From an uncultured Alphaproteobacteria bacterium (GTDB lineage Bacteria; Pseudomonadota; Alphaproteobacteria; Rhodobacterales; Rhodobacteraceae), in NCBI GenBank assembly GCA_902576905.1, contig CACGWW010000002.1:62001-126000 (forward strand): a stretch of 64,000 nucleotides of DNA, in the 5' to 3' direction. Each line of letters begins with the position of its first letter. Position 1 is the first letter of the stretch. The notes under the pieces are model-generated. The model worked only from the letters and a program-made list of their open reading frames with translations, was not told where the DNA came from and ran no database searches. The translations under genes and the position numbers were made by a program. Shown one piece after another: positions 53,366 to 62,817 of the stretch.

Positions 53366-54037
53366 ATGAAAGATCATATTGTAGAAATAAAGGATGTTTC
53401 AAAAATCTTTTTCACAAAATCAGGATCCCTTGAGCTTTTTAACGATGTAAATATCAACTTTTGCGCTTCCACTAGCTACGCTCTTATAGGTGAGAGCGGC
53501 GTTGGAAAGTCAACACTTTTGCATATCGCTTCGGGGCTCGAGAAACCGTCTACCGGTGACGTTTTTGTTGGCAAGCAAAACTTTTGGGATCTTAAAGCAT
53601 CTGCTCAAGCTTTATTGAGACTGAACGAGACAGCGATTATATTCCAACAATATAATTTGATTCCATGTCTCTCAGTTAAAGAGAATATTGAATTCCAATC
53701 TAGGGTTAATAAGAAGCATAATAACGAATATATCAACGCAATCATTGACGATCTCCAAATTGCCAGATTACTGGGGGAGTGGCCGGAAAATCTTTCTGGA
53801 GGAGAACAGCAAAGGGTAGCTATAGCAAGAGCATTAGCTGCTCAACCAAAAATTTTATTTGCGGATGAACCAACTGGTAGCTTGGATGAAAAGAATTCAA
53901 AAATAGTTTTAGACATGCTCTTAAACATAAATCGAAGTTATAATACCAGCCTAGTAGTAATAACGCACTCACTTGCAATCGCCTCCAAATTAGAAGTATG
54001 CCTAGAGCTTAAATCAGGAAAAATATCAAAGAAATGA
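53366..54037 (+). CDS. ABC transporter ATPase, LolD/MacB type
   Basis: A 223-residue ATPase of the type that works with FtsX-like permeases. Walker A is GESGVGKSTLLHIASG, the signature NLSGGEQQRVAIARAL and Walker B ILFADEPTGSLDEKN. A TTAGAGG lies before the ATG. Its stop overlaps the permease start by four bases, so the two are coupled. Such pairs export or extract lipids, peptides or lipoproteins; the true LolD partners (lolC/E) are absent here, so this is a separate system. Confidence 0.93.
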   Translation: MKDHIVEIKDVSKIFFTKSGSLELFNDVNINFCASTSYALIGESGVGKSTLLHIASGLEKPSTGDVFVGKQNFWDLKASAQALLRLNETAIIFQQYNLIPCLSVKENIEFQSRVNKKHNNEYINAIIDDLQIARLLGEWPENLSGGEQQRVAIARALAAQPKILFADEPTGSLDEKNSKIVLDMLLNINRSYNTSLVVITHSLAIASKLEVCLELKSGKISKK

Positions 54038-56457
54038 ACCAATTTTTTCTAGTACTTAGAGTAATTGTCGCCAATTGGAAAAAAGCAAAAGGGCAACTTC
54101 TTTTCACAATATTAGGTATAGCGATAGCTTCAACTCTTTGGTCGAGCGTAGACATTGTGAACAACCAAACCATTAAAGCACAAAAACGATCGATCGATCT
54201 CTTACAAACAGCTTTCACGCCTATAATTATTGATAGGGAATTACCTTTTGTGAGTCAGAACGATTATGTTCAGTTGCGCCTCAATGGATGGCTTGTAAAC
54301 CCTGTGATACGAGCACCCTTAAAAAATACAAATGTTATCATTGTGGGCGTCGATCTTTTAGCGGATGGAAAAAAAATACTGCCTAGTGGAAAAAATCTCG
54401 CTGATAGCAATTTTTTAGAAATGCTCGCAAACGGTGAAACCCTACTATTTGGCTCTGGTAAGACTTTTGAAAAGATAACAAATCACCTTTCTAATTTTAC
54501 TAGGATAGAACTCGCACATTTACCCGAAAATACTTTGATAGGTGATATTACTTCGGTCCAAAGTCTACTAAATATGGAAGGAAAATTTACATACTTTGAG
54601 TATCAAAATAGAAGCTTGAACACTCTTGATAAGCTCCCACTTAAAAATTTAATGTTGATTGACGATAATAGCGCTGGAGAATTCAGGTTTATGTCCGAAA
54701 GCTTCACATTTAACATTAGAGCATTCGGATTTCTCTCCTTTTTTGTCGGAATGTTTATTGTATATACCAGCGTAGGTATGGCATATGACCAAAGAAGACC
54801 CACCGTAAAAATTTTAAAGACGATAGGGATTGAGAGAGCTCTGATCAATTTAACTCTCGCGACAGAGTTGCTTTTAATTTCATTATTTTCTGGTTCGATT
54901 GGAGCATTTGGCGGTTTTCTGTTAGCCCGAGAACTTCTTCCGGATATAAACAACACAGTTTCAAATATTTATAATAGTCCAGTAGATGGAAAAATTGACT
55001 TATCGATAAGTTGGTACTTTTACAGTGTGTTGATCGCAGGGCTAGGCACTTTGTTAGCTTGCTCAAGGGCGCTGTTTAGGCTTCATAATTTAAGGCCAGT
55101 AGAGCAGACTAGTCATAAGAAGTTCTACTTGAGAAAAAGGCTTACTATCATTGTTTACGCAATGCTTTTACCTTTAATCTTCACTTTTTACTATTTATCA
55201 ATAACTTCCAACATAAAAATTGCCAACTTCCTATTTTTGGGATCAGTAATTGTCATTGGTTGTACTTTACTACCTTTGCTAATTAAACTGTTATTGTTTT
55301 TCACCGCCAAAAAACTACCGGAACGATTTGCACTATCTTTTTGGCTGCTCAGAGATACTCAAAAATTTGGCACACTTCTTTTTGCAGGCTATATCGCTTT
55401 CTTCCTAGCTTTATCAATAAATGTTGGGGTTCACGGAATGGTAACAAGCTTTAAATCAACTTTTGTCGAATGGCTAGAGAATAGGATCTTCGCTGAATAT
55501 TATATAAATATAGCGAATGAGCGCCAGCTCAATAAAATACAAGATTTGGTTAAAAAATATGATGGGGAGGCTTATCCTATTATAAAAAATAAAGGTAGAT
55601 ATAATGATAAGGCTGTAGAGATCTATGGGTTCAATCCCTCCTCAGTTTATGAGGAAAATTGGCCTTTATTGGACAAAAAAAGAAATGCCTGGGATAGGAT
55701 AAGAAATGGAGAGATCATTTTTGTCAGCGAACAGTTATCTATCCGAGAAAAAATAAAATTAGATGATGTCTTGGAATTAGAGATTAATAACAAAAAGATT
55801 CGCATTCAGGTTGGTGGCATTTACGCAGATTATGGCAACCCACATAATCAGTTAATGATGCAACTTAAACTTTTCAAAACATTTTTTTCGTTTCAAATTC
55901 CGAGCACTATTGCAGTAAAACTTGACGAAACCAATCGTTTAAATTTTTTCAATGAATTATCATCAACGATTGTAATTAATTCAGAAACAATTATAAATCC
56001 GCAGCAAGTTCGAAAAATTTCTCTGGGGATCTTTGATAATACTTTCAAGATCAGTTTTCAACTCGCCTTAATAACTTTATTTGTGGCGGCATTCACGCTT
56101 TACACCAATCTAATTAGTATAAATAAATTGAGAAAAAAAGATCTCCTTCCGATCTATTTGATTGGCTTTTCTGTAAATCAAGTTATACGTTTGGAGCTAT
56201 TGAAAATTTTTATTTTGACTAATATGGTCTGTTTTCTCTCGATAGGGATGGGTGTAATAATAGCTTTCATTCTGTCGGAGGTTATAAACCCAAATTTTTT
56301 TGGATGGAGAATTCCAATACAAGTTTTTCCAAAATATTGGGTGCAAATCTGGATTATTGCCACTTTGGCTTCAGTTTTCTCGACCATTTTGTCTTTTAGA
56401 ATGTCTAATGTGAACACGTGGACAAATTTTGATAGAAAGATATTTAGACCATCATGA
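54034..56457 (+). CDS. FtsX-like ABC transporter permease
   Basis: An 807-residue permease with the duplicated FtsX layout: one membrane helix near the N-terminus (residues ~18-38), a large extracytoplasmic domain, membrane segments around 230-340 (FLSFFVGMFIVYTSVGMAY, ELLLISLFSGSIGAFGGFLL), central segments at ~370-450, a second soluble domain and three C-terminal segments (~675-800). RRPTVKILKTIGIERALI is the typical loop after the first FtsX helix. It overlaps both neighbours by four bases. Confidence 0.9.
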   Translation: MNQFFLVLRVIVANWKKAKGQLLFTILGIAIASTLWSSVDIVNNQTIKAQKRSIDLLQTAFTPIIIDRELPFVSQNDYVQLRLNGWLVNPVIRAPLKNTNVIIVGVDLLADGKKILPSGKNLADSNFLEMLANGETLLFGSGKTFEKITNHLSNFTRIELAHLPENTLIGDITSVQSLLNMEGKFTYFEYQNRSLNTLDKLPLKNLMLIDDNSAGEFRFMSESFTFNIRAFGFLSFFVGMFIVYTSVGMAYDQRRPTVKILKTIGIERALINLTLATELLLISLFSGSIGAFGGFLLARELLPDINNTVSNIYNSPVDGKIDLSISWYFYSVLIAGLGTLLACSRALFRLHNLRPVEQTSHKKFYLRKRLTIIVYAMLLPLIFTFYYLSITSNIKIANFLFLGSVIVIGCTLLPLLIKLLLFFTAKKLPERFALSFWLLRDTQKFGTLLFAGYIAFFLALSINVGVHGMVTSFKSTFVEWLENRIFAEYYINIANERQLNKIQDLVKKYDGEAYPIIKNKGRYNDKAVEIYGFNPSSVYEENWPLLDKKRNAWDRIRNGEIIFVSEQLSIREKIKLDDVLELEINNKKIRIQVGGIYADYGNPHNQLMMQLKLFKTFFSFQIPSTIAVKLDETNRLNFFNELSSTIVINSETIINPQQVRKISLGIFDNTFKISFQLALITLFVAAFTLYTNLISINKLRKKDLLPIYLIGFSVNQVIRLELLKIFILTNMVCFLSIGMGVIIAFILSEVINPNFFGWRIPIQVFPKYWVQIWIIATLASVFSTILSFRMSNVNTWTNFDRKIFRPS

Positions 56458-57491
56458 ACCGCAAGATATTAGTATTTCTTTTTTGTTTTTGGCTGTTTGG
56501 TTATAACTCATGGGCTGACGAACATAGTAATGAATTTAATTTAGCAGATCCAAACTATCAGATTACTTTCCCAAAAGATCATGGGCCACACAAAAACTTT
56601 CGAATTGAATGGTGGTATTTGACTTCAAATCTAAAGTCTGAGTCCATAGAAAATTTGGGTATACAATGGACCTTGTTCAGGAGTAATCTTACACCAATAT
56701 CGAGCAAAAAGCCTAACAACCTGAATGGCTTTTGGATGGCCCACAGTGCCATAACTACAGATACACTACATTATTTTGAAGAACGTTTTGCACGAGAAGA
56801 AAGTAATCAAGCAGGTGTGAAACTAGATCCTTTTAGAGCCTGGATAGATAATTGGAGCATTACAGGAGACGATCAGCTAGAAACTATACAATTAGAAACT
56901 AGCGCCGTAGACTTCGCCTTATCATTAAAATTTTCTACTAAAATTAAACCAGTTCTACAAGGTAATGCAGGTTACAGCAAAAAATCTGAAACAAGCGCGG
57001 CGTCTCACTATTATAGTCAACCCTTTTATAATGTAGAGGGGTGGGTCACGTTGAATGGAGAACGGCATGTTGTAGAGGGAGTAGGTTGGCTAGATCGTGA
57101 GTGGTCAAGTGATCTGCTAGACAAAAGCCAGCTCGGTTGGGATTGGTTTTCTTTACATCTCAATGATGGAAGAAAAGTGATGCTTTTCAGAGTGCGGCAT
57201 GCTTCTGGCAATGATTTTCTATCTGGATCATGGATTGACCAAGATGGAACCAAAAAGCCGCTTAATACTTCTGATATCGAACTTGAAGAAACGGCTTATT
57301 CAACTGTTAAAGTTAGACAAATTCCAACCAAATGGAAAATCTCCTTTCCTGGTAGAAACAGCCTAACTTTAAATATTAATGCTCTAAATACTCACTCTTG
57401 GATGGACACCAGCTTCCCTTACTGGGAGGGACCAATTTCAGTTAGTGGTGATTTATCAGGCGTCGGTTATTTAGAAATGACGGGTTATTGA
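56454..57491 (+). CDS. AttH/CrtC-like secreted lipocalin-domain hydrolase
   Basis: A 345-residue exported protein: signal peptide ~1-21 (RKILVFLFCFWLFGYNSWA), then the AttH-like domain with FPKDHGPHKNFRIEWWYLTS (residues ~40-59), GVGWLDREWSSDLL and GWDWFSLHLNDGRKVMLFRV. The WWY and DREW motifs define the family, which includes CrtC hydratase and AttH from Agrobacterium. Ligands are thought to be lipid-like. Its coupling to an FtsX-type transporter suggests a periplasmic partner receiving or modifying a lipophilic substrate. Confidence 0.88.
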   Translation: MNRKILVFLFCFWLFGYNSWADEHSNEFNLADPNYQITFPKDHGPHKNFRIEWWYLTSNLKSESIENLGIQWTLFRSNLTPISSKKPNNLNGFWMAHSAITTDTLHYFEERFAREESNQAGVKLDPFRAWIDNWSITGDDQLETIQLETSAVDFALSLKFSTKIKPVLQGNAGYSKKSETSAASHYYSQPFYNVEGWVTLNGERHVVEGVGWLDREWSSDLLDKSQLGWDWFSLHLNDGRKVMLFRVRHASGNDFLSGSWIDQDGTKKPLNTSDIELEETAYSTVKVRQIPTKWKISFPGRNSLTLNINALNTHSWMDTSFPYWEGPISVSGDLSGVGYLEMTGY

Positions 57492-57496
57492 AGATA

Positions 57497-58009
57497 CTAC
57501 GCTGCTTTACCATCTAAAACCTTGTCCACCTTCTCTTGAGCCTTTTTTTCTCCGACACCATCTACAGCGGCGATCTCCCTTGTTAATCGTTCTAAAGCAG
57601 CTTCGTAGAGTTGCCTTTCCGAATAAGATTGCTCTCTTTGCTCATCGTTTCGATGAAGGTCCCTAACTACTTCTGCAATTTGGATGAGCTCTCCAGAATT
57701 TATTTTCTGTTCGTAATCTTGCGCACGTCGAGACCACATTGCACGTTTGACCTTTGCTTTACCACTAATTACCTGTAACGCTTTCCCAATGGTGTTTGGA
57801 CTTGACAACTTTCGCATGCCTGTAGATTCTATTTTATTTTTGGGAACCTTTAGAGTCATTTTATCCTTTTCAAAAGTAATGACATACATTTTAAGCTCAA
57901 AGCCCGCAATATTCTGGACTTCCTCGTCAACTATCTGCCCTACCCCATGTGAGGGATAGACCACAAAATCATTAATTTTAAAGTCTACATCCGATACGTT
58001 ACTATCCAT
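57497..58009 (-). CDS. carD: CarD-family transcriptional regulator
   Basis: A 170-residue CarD protein. The N-terminal RNA-polymerase-binding Tudor-like domain has FVVYPSHGVGQIVDEE and MYVITFEKDKMTLKVPKNK; the C-terminal helical DNA-binding domain has MWSRRAQDYEQKINSG with the conserved Trp and LIQIAEVVRDLHRN. The Lys/Ala-rich tail is usual. CarD stabilises open promoter complexes at housekeeping promoters. It is divergent from nothing: fdxA and the S4/helicase genes lie upstream on the same strand. Confidence 0.95.
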   Translation of the reverse strand: MDSNVSDVDFKINDFVVYPSHGVGQIVDEEVQNIAGFELKMYVITFEKDKMTLKVPKNKIESTGMRKLSSPNTIGKALQVISGKAKVKRAMWSRRAQDYEQKINSGELIQIAEVVRDLHRNDEQREQSYSERQLYEAALERLTREIAAVDGVGEKKAQEKVDKVLDGKAA

Positions 58010-58075
58010 AAAAAGCCACCACTAATTAGAAAAAAACCGGTGTACCATAGTTAAACAAAAATAGCTACTTAAAAG

Positions 58076-58414
58076 TTAATCTCCTTCTCCAGCTTTATCG
58101 GAGAAGAATTTTTCAAATTTGTCTGGCTCACCTTCCATTTTATCTGCATCTGGTAATGGATCTCTTCTAATCGTAATGTTTGGCCACTGCTCGGAGTATT
58201 TTCTATTGAATTCTACCCATTCAGCAGCGTCAGGTTCCGTGTCAGGCTTGATTGCATCTACTGGACACTCAGGTTCACAAACGCCACAATCAATGCATTC
58301 ATCGGGGTGAATTACCAGCATATTTTCACCCTCATAAAAGCAATCGACTGGGCAAACATCGACGCAGTCGGTATATTTACAACCAATACACTTATCGTTG
58401 ACTATGTAGGTCAA
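58076..58414 (-). CDS. fdxA: Seven-iron ferredoxin FdxA
   Basis: A 112-residue 3Fe-4S/4Fe-4S ferredoxin. The first cluster ligands lie in [18 protein letters not shown] (residues 9-26), the second in [16 protein letters not shown] (~40-55), then the usual FdxA extension ([16 protein letters not shown]). It is a low-potential electron carrier in the cytosol. The order helicase, S4 protein, fdxA, carD on one strand is a familiar alphaproteobacterial arrangement. Confidence 0.96.
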   Translation of the reverse strand: MTYIVNDKCIGCKYTDCVDVCPVDCFYEGENMLVIHPDECIDCGVCEPECPVDAIKPDTEPDAAEWVEFNRKYSEQWPNITIRRDPLPDADKMEGEPDKFEKFFSDKAGEGD

Positions 58415-58451
58415 TCGGTTCTCCTGATAAAATCTACTATTATAATAGGAT

Positions 58452-58850
58452 TTAATTATCGGAAAGGAAGTGTAATTTTTCTTTGAGCGCCTTTAAATTT
58501 CTTCTTGTCTTTTTATCAGGTTTATATTTTGCTCTGGCTTGAAAAAATTTTGCGCCTTCCTGGCTATCTTCGAATATAATTTTATAAAAACTTTTAGCTT
58601 TTGCAGACGAAACTCTTTTTACAGCTATCTCTTCGACCAAGACCGTTTTTTTAACAAAGTTTTGTTCAATAACCAGTTGACTATATAGATTTATCAAAGA
58701 CGCTGGCTTTGTTTTGTTTTTCCCAGATAGACGCACCAGACCTTTTTTAATATTTAATGCTGCTATATTTCGTGTTTTGTAAAACCTTGCCGCCCACAGC
58801 CATAAATCCAAACGACACTGGGATAAATGTGGTTTTTCAGATAGGCTCAA
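58452..58850 (-). CDS. S4 RNA-binding domain protein (HslR-like)
   Basis: A 132-residue protein whose first ~70 residues are an S4 domain: [20 protein letters not shown], then [20 protein letters not shown]. HslR-type proteins bind ribosomal RNA on stalled 50S subunits in heat shock. The C-terminal ~55 residues are basic ([20 protein letters not shown]). It overlaps the helicase stop by four bases, so the pair is coupled, and a joint RNA or ribosome role is likely. Confidence 0.9.
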   Translation of the reverse strand: MSLSEKPHLSQCRLDLWLWAARFYKTRNIAALNIKKGLVRLSGKNKTKPASLINLYSQLVIEQNFVKKTVLVEEIAVKRVSSAKAKSFYKIIFEDSQEGAKFFQARAKYKPDKKTRRNLKALKEKLHFLSDN

Positions 58851-61453
58851 TTTTTTATTAAGACCTTTAATAAAGAAAAAGGGGAGTCATTTGTTGGCAA
58901 TTGTTTTTTTGTCCTATTCATTTTTCTATTTTGCTTCGTCTTTTTAAATGTTGCAGCAGCTGACATTAATTTTTCTCTTTTGTTTATTAACTGTTTTTTA
59001 AACAAAACTTTATAGTACTCATCATTCTTCTCAAAAGTTATAACCTCATTACCTTTCTCGATCTTCTCATGTTTGATGTCAAATCGAAGGCTTCTAATAA
59101 GCTCTGTAAATTTTTCTAACCCTAATCCAGTAATCGATAACATATCTGGTTGAATTACTATCCACTCATCTTTGGAGTACTCTTTGATCATAAAAAACAG
59201 TCTTTCAAGCATGTCTATTCTTATAGCTCTATTGCCAGCCACAAAAAAGCCTGCAACCAAATATTGTCTCTTGGATATATGTTTGTCGTATTCAACTGTA
59301 ACCAGACCAGCTGGGGGGTCAAATAATGCGAGCTCAGGGATAGCACAGAAAACATTAAATAGAGCAATTCTTAACATTGAGGCTTCTGGCTTAAGAAGCG
59401 TTTTATCATATATTGTCTTATACCCAAACCTTATGCCAAAATTCTTTAGTTTAGCTTTGCTCTCGTTATCGATGCTATTGAATTGCTCCATAACCTCAGA
59501 TTTCATAAGAACACCCAAATTATTAACAAAAATATGTGCAAACCCAGCTGCACCTCCCCTCAATTTATTATCGTTGGCAAGAGACAAAAGATTAGGCATC
59601 AGTGTCTTGATCCTATTTTCAATAAAAATGTCGAGTTTTCTTTGAATTTTTTCCAGGCTACTTTTATCAAGTTCATCTGACTTAATCAGTTTAACTTTTG
59701 GATTCAATATTTTTTGACTTTTCTCTAGATGACCAACTTTGCTATTTCGCCAAATCACTTGCCCATTTACACGAAGCAAAATTTCACTCTCTGGTGCCTC
59801 ATAAAAACTCGTTACTAAGCGAGTAAGATGTTGACGTAAAAAAGGTCTCACCACCTGCATCAATTTTTTATTCTCTGATACAGAATCTGCCCTAGAAAGA
59901 TTAAATACAAACCCATCCATTTCACCAAAGAGATGTCCCTTGATATAAACACCGTTATCATCTCTTAACTCGAAATCTTTCTCATCAAAATATTCTTCCA
60001 TTCCCTTTTTTATCAATACAGACCTCCTAAGGTCAACAAATCGTTGTGTAAGTTTTAGATGCAAGGCATCTGATAGCTTGTCTTCAATATTTCTGGTAAT
60101 TCCGATAAAATATTCATTATCCAGTAGCCATTTGCTAATGTTGGCAACAAATGACCACGTTCTAATGAAAGATAGTCTCTTAGATAATACGTCTATATCA
60201 CCGTGAACACTATCTAGACGAGCAATCTCCATATCCAACCAATCTGAAGGAATGAATCCTTTTGTTCTAACAAAGTCAAATATTTTCATAACTAGACCTG
60301 CATGGTCTTGATTAGAGATCTTCCTGAAATCTGGTATCTGGCATACTTTCCATAACAGCTGAACGTCATCTTTTTTCAAATTCTTTAAACGTTCACAATA
60401 GTTTGCCATGATAAATTTTAAAATATTAACGTCAGATCCGTCTTGAGAGCGTTCTAGATAATTGTCACTTGCTATCATATCCAGAGACTGTATAAGTAAT
60501 CCAACATCATTAAATTCAAGCTCAGTGTTACGCCATTTTAACTTTTTAAGCATTGGAAAGACGCTATTCTCAACATCATTAATAACAATTTCTTGCATTT
60601 GCTTAAGGCTTCCAGTTTCGCCAAAAAAACCGTCGGAGGTGTAACGCCCTGCGCGACCAGCAATCTGCGCAACTTCTAAAGTGTTGAGCGGTCTTAATCG
60701 ACGTCCATCAAATTTTTGCATAGCTGCAAAATAAACGTTATTAATTGGTAAGTTTAATCCCATGCCTATTGCATCTGTGGCTACTATGTAATCAACGTCT
60801 CCATTCTGGTATAACTCAACCTGCGCGTTTCTAGTCTTTGGAGAAAGTGCTCCTAGCACTACCGCTGCCCCACCCTTAGATGTTCTAATGTGTTCAGCCA
60901 TCTCGTAAACTCTATCAACTGAAAAATCTACAACTGCTGATCTAGGACCCAATTTAGAAATATTTTTCTTTCCAGAATAACTCAATTTTGAAAGCCTATC
61001 TCTACTAACTAATTCTATATCTGGTATTATGATTTTTATTAGATGCTCTATAACTGTGGATCCCAAGAAAAGTGTTTCAAATTGTCCACGCGCATTTATT
61101 AACCTATCTGTAAATATGTGCCCCCTTTCTGAATCAGAACATAATTGGATTTCATCTACTGCTACAAATTCAAATGTTTTTTCAACAGGCATCGCTTCAG
61201 TCGTACAGACCCAATATCGCTCAAACTTTCCACGTATTTTCTCTTCACCTGTATTTAGCACTACGTTTTCAATCCCCTTCAATAAAACAAGTCGTTCGTA
61301 TATTTCACGTGCGAGAAGCCTTAAGGGGACCCCTATTACTCCATTTTTGTAGGAAAGCATCCTTTCTAATGCGTAATATGTCTTGCCAGTGTTAGTCGGC
61401 CCTAAAATTGCCCGACAAATGGAGGTATTTTTATTGCTTCGTTTGAAATTCAT
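58847..61453 (-). CDS. Superfamily 2 helicase, MgpS/Suv3-like
   Basis: An 868-residue helicase. Motif I is AILGPTNTGKTYYALERM, motif II is VAVDEIQLCSD (a DEIQ box as in Suv3 RNA helicases), and the C-terminal helicase part has YIVATDAIGMGLNLPI and LEVAQIAGRAGRY. The last ~45 residues are basic. ATG 61453 starts with MNFKRSNKN; a TTG at 61492 would add 13 residues and has no better ribosome site. Its coupling to an S4 RNA-binding protein suggests RNA rather than DNA unwinding. Confidence 0.9.
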   Translation of the reverse strand: MNFKRSNKNTSICRAILGPTNTGKTYYALERMLSYKNGVIGVPLRLLAREIYERLVLLKGIENVVLNTGEEKIRGKFERYWVCTTEAMPVEKTFEFVAVDEIQLCSDSERGHIFTDRLINARGQFETLFLGSTVIEHLIKIIIPDIELVSRDRLSKLSYSGKKNISKLGPRSAVVDFSVDRVYEMAEHIRTSKGGAAVVLGALSPKTRNAQVELYQNGDVDYIVATDAIGMGLNLPINNVYFAAMQKFDGRRLRPLNTLEVAQIAGRAGRYTSDGFFGETGSLKQMQEIVINDVENSVFPMLKKLKWRNTELEFNDVGLLIQSLDMIASDNYLERSQDGSDVNILKFIMANYCERLKNLKKDDVQLLWKVCQIPDFRKISNQDHAGLVMKIFDFVRTKGFIPSDWLDMEIARLDSVHGDIDVLSKRLSFIRTWSFVANISKWLLDNEYFIGITRNIEDKLSDALHLKLTQRFVDLRRSVLIKKGMEEYFDEKDFELRDDNGVYIKGHLFGEMDGFVFNLSRADSVSENKKLMQVVRPFLRQHLTRLVTSFYEAPESEILLRVNGQVIWRNSKVGHLEKSQKILNPKVKLIKSDELDKSSLEKIQRKLDIFIENRIKTLMPNLLSLANDNKLRGGAAGFAHIFVNNLGVLMKSEVMEQFNSIDNESKAKLKNFGIRFGYKTIYDKTLLKPEASMLRIALFNVFCAIPELALFDPPAGLVTVEYDKHISKRQYLVAGFFVAGNRAIRIDMLERLFFMIKEYSKDEWIVIQPDMLSITGLGLEKFTELIRSLRFDIKHEKIEKGNEVITFEKNDEYYKVLFKKQLINKREKLMSAAATFKKTKQNRKMNRTKKQLPTNDSPFSLLKVLIKN

Positions 61454-61580
61454 AGAAAAGTATTTTATAATTGAGCGATATGAGGTTTTCAAGCATAGGT
61501 TAAATTACATTTCCTACATAGTTAAGTCATAGGAAACCTCTAAGCAAATAAAAATAGAATTTTAGAAAAGAAAGTATATT

Positions 61581-61871
61581 ATGAGTGAAGTATTAGAGAA
61601 GGCTGTTGCAGCTATAAATGATAAAATGGCCGGGGCAACTTTTGACTCAAGCGTTAAGTTTAAAATTGAAGATGAGGGCTCAATAGTAGTTGATAGCGAT
61701 GGCGTAAGAGTATCAGACGAAGAGACTGATTGTACATTGATCGCTTCTCTGGATGTTTTTACAAAAATTCTTGATGGTGATATGAACGCAACAGAGGCCT
61801 ATATGACGGGATCATTAAAAGTGGAAGGCTCAATGAGTGCTGCGATGGAGTTAAGTAGCCTTTTAGCCTAA
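61581..61871 (+). CDS. SCP2 sterol-binding domain protein
   Basis: A 96-residue protein that is one SCP-2 domain: FDSSVKFKIEDEGSIVVDSD, DCTLIASLDVFTKILDGDMN, AYMTGSLKVEGSMSAAMELS. The family binds lipids or acyl-CoA in a hydrophobic pocket. The GDMNATEAYMTGSLKVEG segment is typical of small bacterial members. It lies seven bases upstream of an alpha/beta hydrolase gene on the same strand, so a lipid-related pair is likely. Confidence 0.93.
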   Translation: MSEVLEKAVAAINDKMAGATFDSSVKFKIEDEGSIVVDSDGVRVSDEETDCTLIASLDVFTKILDGDMNATEAYMTGSLKVEGSMSAAMELSSLLA

Positions 61872-61878
61872 GGTTCCT

Positions 61879-62817
61879 ATGGATAAAAATCTCGAGAGAT
61901 TTATGCTTGAGAATGGGGAGACTATATTTAGAAAAGCTAAAGATGGTCGAAAGCTTCGGATAGCAATTTGGAAAAACCAAAAAGAAAGAGTTTGTGGAAC
62001 AATTTTTTTTTTGAATGGTCATCGTGAATTTATTGAAAAATACTCAGAAACATTTGCACTTTTCATAAAAAAAGGGTTCAACGTTATAACACTTGATTGG
62101 AGAGGCTGGGGACTTTCTGAGCGACCCTTTCCTTCCCAACCCAAAATTCAACATATTTCAAGTGCTGCTGAATATCAATTGGACTTAGATGAATTGATAA
62201 GTTTGGCAAAACAGAAAAACTTGTCACCTCCGTGGCATTTAATCGCTCACTCCTTAGGTTGTCTTATAGGGTTAAGAAGACTTACGACAGAGCCACAATC
62301 TTTCAATAAATATATTTTTCTATCCCCACTCTGGGGTAATTTACCTTTCATAGCAAGGCCAATTCAAAGATTAGTTATCAAATTTGAAAAAGCATTGCGA
62401 CTTTTGGGATTATTATTGCTTACCCAACAAAATCCAGAAAAGTATCAGCCATATTCTCTGACAGTAGATTTCGAAACAAACACACTTACGTCCGACAAAA
62501 AGCAGTTTAAGCGTTTGCAGAAAATATTAGAAAACAACAATAAATTACACAGTGGCGTGCCAACCCTTGGTTATTTGATTGCAATATTGAAGGAGATTGA
62601 CAGCCTAAATAGAGTTGATTTTCCCAATAGAAATATCTTGGTATTGCTTGCCGAGAAGGAAAGAATAACTGATAACAAAGCTGTGCTGCGATTAATTAGA
62701 AGTTATGATTTCATCAATGTAGTAAAAATCAAAAAAGCTCAGCATGAAATTTTGATTGAAAAAGAAACAATTAGAAAAGAGGCAATGTATGTGATAAAAG
62801 AGTTCCTTGATTCATAA
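61879..62817 (+). CDS. Alpha/beta hydrolase, lysophospholipase-like
   Basis: A 312-residue alpha/beta hydrolase. Features: FFLNGHREFIEKY near the oxyanion hole, VITLDWRGWGLSERP, the nucleophile elbow IAHSLGCLIG (Ser ~134, with Ala in place of the first Gly of GxSxG), a late acidic residue in LLAEKERITD and the His in KAQHEIL. The pattern matches PldB-like lysophospholipases/monoglyceride lipases of Alphaproteobacteria. It has no signal peptide. Its end overlaps the convergent HisN-like gene by six bases. Confidence 0.88.
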   Translation: MDKNLERFMLENGETIFRKAKDGRKLRIAIWKNQKERVCGTIFFLNGHREFIEKYSETFALFIKKGFNVITLDWRGWGLSERPFPSQPKIQHISSAAEYQLDLDELISLAKQKNLSPPWHLIAHSLGCLIGLRRLTTEPQSFNKYIFLSPLWGNLPFIARPIQRLVIKFEKALRLLGLLLLTQQNPEKYQPYSLTVDFETNTLTSDKKQFKRLQKILENNNKLHSGVPTLGYLIAILKEIDSLNRVDFPNRNILVLLAEKERITDNKAVLRLIRSYDFINVVKIKKAQHEILIEKETIRKEAMYVIKEFLDS

